Origin: Defluviitaleaceae bacterium | Lineage (GTDB): Bacteria > Bacillota > Clostridia > Lachnospirales > WRAX01 | DNA length: 10,125 nt | Direction: 5' to 3' | Assembly (NCBI GenBank): GCA_009781815.1 | Contig: WQVB01000027.1 | Span: forward strand, 1-10,125 | In this document: in pieces, positions 5,831 through 10,125 of the stretch | How the letters are laid out: each line of letters opens with the position of its first letter | Position numbering within the stretch: the first letter of the stretch is position 1 | Program-made: the position numbers and the translations under genes | The notes under the pieces: generated by a model | What the model saw: the letters and a program-made list of their open reading frames with translations, nothing else | Told to the model about the DNA's origin: nothing | The model's database searches: none

Positions 5831-6481
5831 TCACACGATAACAACTTTGCCGCCAACATCAGCCGTATACACTAGGCCTAGGGGCGTTATATTTGCCACA
5901 TTTGCCGTTATATCTGCCATGTATTTTACAAAGCCATCAGCTTTATCATATTCTATCACTACTACAAATTTTACAATGTCTTCATACAAAATGTCAAGCA
6001 AAATATAATTTTGGTTGCGTATTTCATATTCTACCTTGCCGCTAAGGTTATAGGGTACTGCCACCTCAAGCTTTTGGTGGAGGTTTTTTTCTATAATATT
6101 TGCAGCTGCAGCCGCCATGCTTGCCCCTTTGCCATATGCACGCACAAGGCCGCCTGTGCCAAGCAAAATGCCGCAATAATATCTTGTAACAACTATCAAG
6201 ATATTTTTTAAGCCACTTTTTTGTATATAGTCTAAAATGGGCATGCCTGCCGTGCCGTTGGGCTCTCCATCATCGCTTTGTTTTTTAAATTGGTTGTTTT
6301 CGCCTATTTGGTATGCAAAACAGTTGTGAGTGGCTTTAAAGTGCATTTTGCGGATGTTCTCTAAATGCTCCAACGCCTCCTCCTCGCTAGTAACGGGAAA
6401 GGCATAGCCTATAAATTTGGACTTTTTTTCAACAAACTCTACCTCGGCTTGGTTGTATATGGTTTTATATTGTTTTAGCAT
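5831..6481 (-). CDS. yigZ: YigZ/IMPACT-family protein
   Basis: This 216-aa protein is of normal length for the family. The family signature is clear: KSKFIGYAFPV (20-30), HFKATHNCFAYQIG (47-60), SDDGEPNGTAGMPIL (69-83) and RYYCGILLGTGGLVRAY (100-116). The last usually reads RYFGG; Cys103 replaces the first of the paired glycines. The N-terminal half is the UPF0029/IMPACT domain related to ribosomal S5-like folds; the C-terminal half (about 140-216) is the UPF0029 C-terminal ferredoxin-like domain. The cellular role is not settled; eukaryotic IMPACT modulates the Gcn2 translation-stress kinase. The ATG at 6481 has AAGGGAGG (6489-6496) 7 bases upstream. It is the first gene of the five-gene minus-strand run. 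No clear promoter is seen, and the GC-rich repeats at 6516-6741 lie directly upstream. Confidence 0.95.
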   Translation of the reverse strand: MLKQYKTIYNQAEVEFVEKKSKFIGYAFPVTSEEEALEHLENIRKMHFKATHNCFAYQIGENNQFKKQSDDGEPNGTAGMPILDYIQKSGLKNILIVVTRYYCGILLGTGGLVRAYGKGASMAAAAANIIEKNLHQKLEVAVPYNLSGKVEYEIRNQNYILLDILYEDIVKFVVVIEYDKADGFVKYMADITANVANITPLGLVYTADVGGKVVIV

Positions 6482-6515
6482 TGTGTAGCCTCCCTTTGTA
6501 ATTAATCACAGCCCC

Positions 6516-6603
6516 GATTTTTCGCCTCCCTCGTTCCCACCCTAAGTGTTATACAGGGCATAAGTGCTATGCCAACCCCACCCCACTCGGGAGGCGAAAA
6601 ATC
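6516..6603. repeat. GC-rich inverted-repeat element, copy 1
   Basis: A perfect 15-bp terminal inverted repeat, GATTTTTCGCCTCCC (6516-6530) with its complement (6589-6603), encloses 58 bases. Read on the minus strand the core runs CCCGAGTGGGGTGGGG, then CTTATG, then GGGTGGGAACGAG. This matches the core of the element at 6662-6741 in the other orientation. It lies about 20 bases upstream of the yigZ Shine-Dalgarno. Confidence 0.82.
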
Positions 6604-6661
6604 TCATCAGTACTCCGATATATCCTAAGGGCGAGAGAATCCCCTCTCCACAAGATACTAA

Positions 6662-6741
6662 AATTTCTGCCCCGAGCGGGGCGGGGGAGGGCGACATACT
6701 TATGATGCCACGTCGGGGGTGGGAGCGAGCGGGCAGAAATT
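6662..6741. repeat. GC-rich inverted-repeat element, copy 2
   Basis: A perfect 11-bp terminal inverted repeat, AATTTCTGCCC (6662-6672) with GGGCAGAAATT (6731-6741), encloses a core CCCGAGCGGGGCGGGG, CTTATG, GGGTGGGAGCGAG. The core is shared with the copy at 6516-6603 in opposite orientation, but the terminal stem is a different sequence. Confidence 0.82.
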
Positions 6742-6875
6742 GACGAGCCACCCCTAAGTCTAAAAGTCATGAATACTTGTATTATTTTTTTATGACAGGC
6801 AATATTTCCTAAGGTTTTCATAGGATGGTTTATAGTCATTTATCCAAAAGCGACTATAGCTAATACCAATCTCAA

Positions 6876-6916
6876 AGCTTTTAGTTAGAGTTTGGTGTAA
6901 AAAGCTAAAAGGAGGT
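6876..6916 (+). promoter_or_regulatory. Leader hairpin and strong Shine-Dalgarno of the 57-aa peptide
   Basis: AAGGAGGT (6909-6916) matches the 16S anti-Shine-Dalgarno over eight bases and sits 7 bases before ATG 6924. Just upstream, AGCTTTT (6876-6882) can pair with AAAAGCT (6900-6906). That hairpin would leave the site free. The site supports real, strong translation of the short ORF. Confidence 0.65.
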
Positions 6917-6923
6917 AAAGTAT

Positions 6924-7097
6924 ATGCACAACCCAATAGCAGGCGGCAACCCGCCTTTCGGGCCTACTCACAACGACAACGGCATGCTTCTTATTTTATT
7001 GTTGTTGATGATGGGCGGCACTGGAGGCTTTGGCGGCGGCGACACTTTAACAATGTTGCTGCTTTTCATGATGCTTTCTGGCGGCAAGTTGTTCTAG
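6924..7097 (+). CDS. Small hydrophobic Gly/Met/Leu-rich protein (57 aa)
   Basis: The ORF runs from ATG 6924 to TAG 7095-7097. It begins MHNPIAGGNPPFGPTHNDN, then a hydrophobic run MLLILLLLMM (21-30), a glycine-rich turn GGTGGFGGGD (31-40), and a second hydrophobic run TLTMLLLFMMLSGGKLF (41-57). The two runs could make a small membrane hairpin; each is short for a full transmembrane helix. There are no cysteines and only one lysine. The near-perfect Shine-Dalgarno and the terminator at 7121-7160 mark it as a complete one-gene transcription unit. The family is not recognised. It could be a structural or membrane peptide; no double-glycine leader or bacteriocin signature was identified. Confidence 0.78.
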   Translation: MHNPIAGGNPPFGPTHNDNGMLLILLLLMMGGTGGFGGGDTLTMLLLFMMLSGGKLF

Positions 7098-7120
7098 GAT
7101 ATGCACAAAACCGTAACCAC

Positions 7121-7160
7121 AAAAATCGCCATAGGCTCACTTGCAGCCTTGGCGGTTTTT
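7121..7160. terminator. Bidirectional intrinsic terminator
   Basis: The left half AAAAATCGCCATAGGCT (7121-7137) pairs with AGCCTTGGCGGTTTTT (7145-7160) around a 7-base loop, with one bulged T at 7132. An A-run on one side and a T-run on the other make it work on both strands. It ends the 57-aa peptide gene (+) and the YycI-like gene (-), whose stop codon (7159-7161) overlaps it. Confidence 0.88.
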
Positions 7161-8061
7161 ATATTATAGGGCGATAATACATATAAGTGTTTGTAAGGGC
7201 GTTAAAAATAATATTAAAATGCACCCCTGAAACGGCGATGGTGAATAAATATGCAGGCACAGCTATGTTTCGGCCAGGTTGCCTTTGGTATATTGTTTGC
7301 ATATCTAAGATGTATATATCACCATCAATATCCATATATGTTCTCAAAAAACTAGCCAAAGCAAGCAATGCCTCATCAGGCGAAAAAATAGGCAAAAGCT
7401 CCCCAAAAAAGCCGTTGTTGGCGGTGTTGCTATAAAACACACGGGTGATGCCCTGCACACCCACCCTTACCCTGACTTGGCTGTTATAGATGATATAACC
7501 TCTATAGCGAGCATAAAAAGTAAGCAAATAATCCCCCCCATATGTTAGGGAAATAGAGTATAAAGACATATCAAGAGCAGCACCTTGCAATATTTCAGAT
7601 ATAAAAGCATTGGCAAGCTGGGTGGCATTTTCAAGGTTTTTTTCAAAATAAGCCTCACCCGCCTGGTCAAAACCTAGCAATAAGCCACCAGGCATTTCAA
7701 AAACAAGCTCATTATTTTGAAACTGATGGTGGATAGACATTAACGTGCGGGGGCAATAGTATATATTGCTGCCAGGCACTATCTCTTCTTGTATTGGCCC
7801 ATCTTCAAAAAAGCGTGCAGATATAGCCTCAATGTCATAATCATACCTTGAGAGGGACACTTGCCTCTTAGGGCGATATCTCGTTAAAATATCCGCCTCT
7901 GCATATATATTGTTGTGCTCTAAAATCATAAGTATATTTTCTTTTTGGTTAGAAGACATTACATATTGCCTGCCGTCGAGAAAGGCAGCCGCAACCAGCA
8001 ATATAAAAACGCCGAGCAGCAAGGCAATAGCTATATTTTTAATTTTTCCATTATTGTTCAT
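7159..8061 (-). CDS. YycI-like membrane-anchored protein
   Basis: This 300-aa protein has one N-terminal membrane segment (about 9-28) after a short basic head, with the rest predicted outside the cell. The plan fits YycI. A region at about 38-100 contains ILMILEHNNIYAEADIL. A C-terminal beta-rich domain (about 165-300) has YLLTFYARYRGYIIYNSQVRV, then FSPDEALLALASFL, then PAYLFTIAVSGVHFNIIFNA, as in the PepSY-like fold of YycI. In Bacillus, YycI pairs with YycH through the membrane segments to restrain the WalK histidine kinase that controls cell-wall metabolism; in Staphylococcus the pair activates it. Start ATG 8061 overlaps the yycH-like stop, with GGAG (8074-8077) 12 bases upstream, so coupled translation is likely. 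Sequence similarity to Bacillus YycI is distant; the call rests on the fold pattern plus the partner gene. Confidence 0.68.
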   Translation of the reverse strand: MNNNGKIKNIAIALLLGVFILLVAAAFLDGRQYVMSSNQKENILMILEHNNIYAEADILTRYRPKRQVSLSRYDYDIEAISARFFEDGPIQEEIVPGSNIYYCPRTLMSIHHQFQNNELVFEMPGGLLLGFDQAGEAYFEKNLENATQLANAFISEILQGAALDMSLYSISLTYGGDYLLTFYARYRGYIIYNSQVRVRVGVQGITRVFYSNTANNGFFGELLPIFSPDEALLALASFLRTYMDIDGDIYILDMQTIYQRQPGRNIAVPAYLFTIAVSGVHFNIIFNALTNTYMYYRPII

Positions 8062-9205
8062 GAAGGTTTATCACTCCAGATGCATTTTCAAGGTAAATTT
8101 CTACAACATCATAAAAATACAACATCAAGCGGCGATAATACACCACTTGCCCCCTTGCTACATGCACCTCTAGGGGGTGTCTTGCAAATTTATCGTCTAT
8201 ATTTATGATTTGGTTGTTACGCACATAATCAAAATAAAAATGATAACGCCCCGTGGCATCGTCAAAACTGTAGCCAGATAGTATTATATGGTTTTTAGGG
8301 GTGTTTATTTCTTTGTCTTTTACAATCATATCAAAGGCCACAAGCAGAGATGGTGCAAAACCCTCGTGGCTTCTTGTAGTGTCTAGCAAGGCTACATACT
8401 CTACAATACTATCAGGAAAAAACCTTACCGTCCGCTGGCCGTCGCTATAGGTGAGTATATTGTTAACAGGTGCTTGAGAGACATTGCGTATATCCCCAGC
8501 GGGGAACAAAAACCGTATATGCTCCGCCACAGAGGCAAGGTTTAAAGTGCCTATAGGGCTATATGCTCTATAGGTGATTGCAAAATCTTGAGAATCATCA
8601 GCCTCCACCTCTAAAATATCGCCAAAAAAAGCCTCAAGGCTATATGCCAAAGGGGGCAGGTCTAAAGAAAATACAAAAAAAATGTCGCTTGCCTCTTCTA
8701 TAAAAATAAAGTCTAAATCTTTCGTGATTATTAGGCTATTAAAGCTATCAAAGTGAGAAGACAAAAAACCCTCTCGGCTACCGTGAAACTCCCTAAAAAA
8801 AGTTGCAGGCATGGGGAAGTTGTACTGTATCCATATATGGGGCGTTGCTTCAAGGCTTCGCAAAAAAGCATCATCATTAACAATGCCCAAACGCTCAAAA
8901 TCACCCTCTTCTATCAGACGAGAGATGGCGTCTGTAGATGTTTGCCACACATCTTGCTCTTCTAAATTGCCCAAATATACCCTTTGGCTGCCTGCGGCTG
9001 TGTTCACAGCCACCCTCGCTGAAGAGATTATAAGGGGAGAGGAAACTTCAAGGTGAGGGCTAGTGTGGTTGCTGGTTGTGGTGATGGGTACGGTAAAAAA
9101 CAGCCCCCTTAAAGAAAAGTCGCTAACAAACAAATAAATGCCCATGCCAATACAAGCAAGAGATAGCACCACCAATATAATATTTTGGATTTTGTCTTTA
9201 ATCAT
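8051..9205 (-). CDS. YycH-like membrane-anchored protein
   Basis: This 384-aa protein has a single N-terminal membrane helix (about 8-27) and a large predicted extracytoplasmic part, as in YycH. Segments include WQTSTDAISRLIEEGDF, IWIQYNFPMPATFF, TYSDGQRTVRFFPDSIVEYV, and near the C-terminus GRYHFYFDYVRNNQIINID followed by HPLEVHVARGQVVYYRRL. In Firmicutes yycH and yycI usually follow walR-walK. Here they are together, overlapping by 11 bases, but no walRK lies within the 920 bases upstream and no yycJ follows. The start ATG at 9205 has no Shine-Dalgarno at normal spacing; AAAGGA lies about 19 bases upstream. An extended -10 sits immediately before it, so the mRNA may be leaderless. Unrelated secreted proteins of similar shape are the main alternative. 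Confidence 0.65.
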   Translation of the reverse strand: MIKDKIQNIILVVLSLACIGMGIYLFVSDFSLRGLFFTVPITTTSNHTSPHLEVSSPLIISSARVAVNTAAGSQRVYLGNLEEQDVWQTSTDAISRLIEEGDFERLGIVNDDAFLRSLEATPHIWIQYNFPMPATFFREFHGSREGFLSSHFDSFNSLIITKDLDFIFIEEASDIFFVFSLDLPPLAYSLEAFFGDILEVEADDSQDFAITYRAYSPIGTLNLASVAEHIRFLFPAGDIRNVSQAPVNNILTYSDGQRTVRFFPDSIVEYVALLDTTRSHEGFAPSLLVAFDMIVKDKEINTPKNHIILSGYSFDDATGRYHFYFDYVRNNQIINIDDKFARHPLEVHVARGQVVYYRRLMLYFYDVVEIYLENASGVINLHEQ

Positions 9206-9211
9206 AGCTTT

Positions 9212-9220
9212 ATTATATCA
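9212..9220 (-). promoter_or_regulatory. Extended -10 promoter of the yycH-like gene
   Basis: TGATATAAT on the minus strand (9220-9212) is a perfect extended -10 (TGnTATAAT). The -35 position, 17 bases upstream, reads ATAAAA and does not match consensus, which extended -10 promoters tolerate. The -10 ends 6 bases before ATG 9205, placing the expected transcription start at or next to the A of the ATG. Confidence 0.6.
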
Positions 9221-9344
9221 GCTTTCCTTTACATTTTTATTACATCATGATTAAGAATTGGCTTCTAGTGTTTTGTTGTTGTAATCCTCACCCTGAGGGC
9301 AGGCATCAACAAAGAGTTCGTTCTAATGATATAATTATGCTATT

Positions 9345-9462
9345 CTCCTAAGTCGTCATCCTGAGCTTGACTCAGGATCTAATTGGAGGAGGGCAGTCCT
9401 AATTAGGGTTGTGTACTATCCCACATAGATCCTGAGTCAAGCTCAGGATGACGACTTAGGAG
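9345..9462. repeat. Paired-palindrome element, CCTGAG type
   Basis: The arms 9345-9381 and 9426-9462 are perfect 37-base inverted repeats around a 44-base spacer, the best-preserved copy in the window. Each arm holds the palindrome CCTGAGcttgaCTCAGG flanked by GTCAT and ATCT. The spacer motif GGAGGAGGG...TAATTAGG recurs in the degenerate copy at 2089-2142. Confidence 0.92.
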
Positions 9463-9491
9463 GGATGACGGGCGTTTCTCCATAGGTCTAT

Positions 9492-9526
9492 TGCAGCTCA
9501 CATTAATACAATTTGCCAATCACTTA
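9492..9526 (+). repeat. Direct repeat, copy 1
   Basis: The 35 bases from TGCAGCTCACATTAATACAA to CAATCACTTA match 9667-9702 at most positions, in the same orientation. It lies 17 bases before the element at 9544-9638. Confidence 0.7.
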
Positions 9527-9543
9527 GCGAAACCGTCCCATAC

Positions 9544-9638
9544 CGTCATCCCCAACTTGATTGGGGATCTCCCTATACTGATTGCTTGCTAGGTTGTACG
9601 CTATGATAGGGAGATCCCGCATCGAGTGCGGGATGACG
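9544..9638. repeat. Chimeric paired-palindrome element
   Basis: The arms 9544-9576 and 9606-9638 share outer CGTCATCCC and inner GGATCTCCCTAT as inverted matches. Their palindromes differ: CCCCAacttgaTTGGGG on the left, and on the right, read inward, CCCGCactcgaTGCGGG. Both stems are fully paired despite the different bases. Confidence 0.88.
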
Positions 9639-9666
9639 ATATGAGATTGTTTTGTTAAAAGTGTGG

Positions 9667-9702
9667 TGCAGATTCACATTATCCTAATTTGCTAATCACT
9701 TA
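9667..9702 (+). repeat. Direct repeat, copy 2
   Basis: This is a diverged copy of 9492-9526 (TGCAGATTCACATTATCC to TAATCACTTA), lying just before the element at 9707-9800. The spacing to its element is 4 bases, against 17 for copy 1. Confidence 0.7.
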
Positions 9703-9706
9703 AGCT

Positions 9707-9800
9707 CGTCATTGCGGACTTGATCCGCAATCTCACTATACCAATTACTAAAAAGTAACGATTGCAGACCTAGAGATTGCGGATCAAGCCCGCAATGACG
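9707..9800. repeat. Paired-palindrome element, TTGCGG type
   Basis: The arms 9707-9734 and 9773-9800 are 28-base inverted repeats with one mismatch, around a 38-base spacer. Each arm is a TTGCGG/CCGCAA hairpin with a CTTGA centre. It begins 30 bases downstream of the ABC-F stop on the minus strand and could serve as that gene's 3' hairpin, though no clear T-run follows. Confidence 0.9.
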
Positions 9801-9830
9801 ATTGAGGTGGCGAGTAAACACAAACTGAAA

Positions 9831-10125
9831 TCAAGAATTAGCCTCTTCCCACTCTGCCAGCAAGCCCTCAAGCTTTGCCTCTAGCTCCACTTTTATTTTA
9901 TGCTCTTCAGCCGCCCTTACATGGTTTGTTGCCACATCAGGCTTTGCTAGCACCTCATCTTGCTTAGCGATGGCCTCTTCCGCCTCTTCAATAGCCTTCT
10001 CAAGCCTTTCTATTTTGGCTTTTAGCTGCCTTGCACGTGCCTGCTCTTCTTTTTGAGCTAGGTAGCTTTGTTTGTTGTGGCTTGTGGCTTGGGTTTGTTG
10101 CTCTTTATTGCCTTCTATCATGCCA
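9831..10125 (-). CDS. ABC-F family ATPase, C-terminal part only
   Basis: The frame is open through the right edge of the window, so the Met at 10121 is probably internal. The visible 98 or so residues form a charged coiled coil: SYLAQKEEQARARQLKAKIE, then IERLEKAIEEAEEAIAKQDE, then a turn with LAKPDV, then a second helix ending LEGLLAEWEEANS. This two-helix arrangement with a PDV-like turn is typical of the ABC-F C-terminal domain (PF16326) of Uup/YfmR-type proteins. These soluble tandem ATPases act on the ribosome, in some cases relieving stalls. The ATPase domains are outside the window, so the subfamily cannot be set. The TGA stop is at 9831-9833. Confidence 0.75.
   Translation of the reverse strand, partial: GMIEGNKEQQTQATSHNKQSYLAQKEEQARARQLKAKIERLEKAIEEAEEAIAKQDEVLAKPDVATNHVRAAEEHKIKVELEAKLEGLLAEWEEANS

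Larger units (their letters stand above)
6482..6923. other. Gene-free divergent interval
   Basis: These 442 bases separate yigZ (-) from the 57-aa peptide gene (+). They hold two GC-rich inverted-repeat elements (6516-6603 and 6662-6741), then an A/T-rich leader (about 6760-6908). Two open frames of 69 and 90 codons on the minus strand run through the repeats, have no Shine-Dalgarno and are judged spurious. Promoters for both flanking genes should lie here, but no -35/-10 pair with good spacing was found. Confidence 0.7.
9206..9830. other. 625-base gene-free repeat region
   Basis: No credible ORF is present on either strand. From left to right it holds the yycH promoter (9212-9220), about 125 bases with no clear signal apart from a weak imperfect hairpin (about 9276-9312), then three paired-palindrome elements (9345-9462, 9544-9638 and 9707-9800). 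The last two are each preceded by a related direct repeat. The ABC-F gene ends at 9831. Confidence 0.8.

Noticed and set aside
6770..6802. Possible terminator near AATACTTGTATT followed by T-rich sequence
   Set aside because: The stem would be 5 bp with a 2-base loop, which cannot form stably.
6542..6839. Two overlapping minus-strand frames of 69 and 90 codons
   Set aside because: Both run through the GC-rich inverted-repeat elements, have no ribosome site and give Pro/Arg/Ser-rich low-complexity translations.
6831..6866. Candidate -10 boxes (TATAGT, TATAGC, TAATAC) for the 57-aa gene
   Set aside because: None has a recognisable -35 or TG extension at proper spacing, so no promoter is called.
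7187..8208. Several plus-strand frames opposite the yycH/yycI-like genes
   Set aside because: They lack ribosome sites and coding character; the minus-strand genes are longer, overlapping and have membrane-anchor architecture.
9327..9335. TGATATAAT, an extended -10 on the plus strand
   Set aside because: No -35 and no gene follow it; the next 500 bases on that strand are repeats. A short non-coding transcript is possible but nothing else supports it.
9345..9800. Three spaced inverted repeats considered as a CRISPR-like array
   Set aside because: Repeats are inverted pairs of differing sequence with irregular spacing, with no regular direct repeat and spacer pattern and no cas gene.

Overview
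The window looks like the chromosome of a Bacillota bacterium, most probably an uncultured Clostridia. Shine-Dalgarno sites are strong and purine-rich, a textbook sigma-A promoter is present, and the genes include a YebC/TACO1 protein, a YigZ protein, an S41 peptidase with a stalk-type C-terminus, a YycH/YycI-like pair, BspA-type leucine-rich repeats, a lipobox lipoprotein and the end of an ABC-F gene. The organism is inferred from gene content and signals only. No rRNA, tRNA, CRISPR array, transposase, phage gene or riboswitch was recognised.

Layout. Positions 1-267 hold palindromic repeats and a promoter (179-207). Positions 268-1044 (+) carry a Nudix hydrolase and a small acidic membrane protein, probably one operon. 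Positions 1255-1977 (+) encode a proline-rich lipoprotein. Positions 1978-2383 hold nested repeats and a terminator. Positions 2384-6481 (-) form a run of five closely spaced genes, transcribed in the order yigZ, an unknown 132-aa protein, a leucine-rich-repeat ORF, yebC, and an S41-like secreted protein. Positions 6482-6923 hold two GC-rich inverted-repeat elements. Positions 6924-7097 (+) encode a 57-aa hydrophobic Gly/Met/Leu-rich peptide with a near-perfect Shine-Dalgarno. It ends at a two-way terminator shared with the convergent YycI-like gene. Positions 7159-9205 (-) hold overlapping yycH-like and yycI-like genes. Positions 9206-9830 are a 625-base gene-free stretch with three palindromic elements in a row. 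Positions 9831-10125 (-) are the C-terminal coiled coil of an ABC-F protein whose start lies outside the window.

The most distinctive content is the non-coding repeats, which occupy nearly every large gap. One family consists of inverted pairs of short arms. Each arm is itself a palindrome with constant edges (GTCAT at one end, ATCT at the other) and a constant centre (CTTGA), while the stem bases differ between copies in a compensated way. Some pairs combine two different arm types, and at 2045-2291 one element appears to sit inside another. A second, GC-rich family (6516-6603 and 6662-6741) behaves similarly: the core is conserved but the terminal stems differ. No enzyme that could mobilise these elements is present.

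Other points of interest are a leucine-rich-repeat ORF with no usable start codon that would join its upstream neighbour by a -1 shift at a run of six A, a possible leaderless extended -10 promoter on yycH, and a yycHI-like pair with no walRK beside it.
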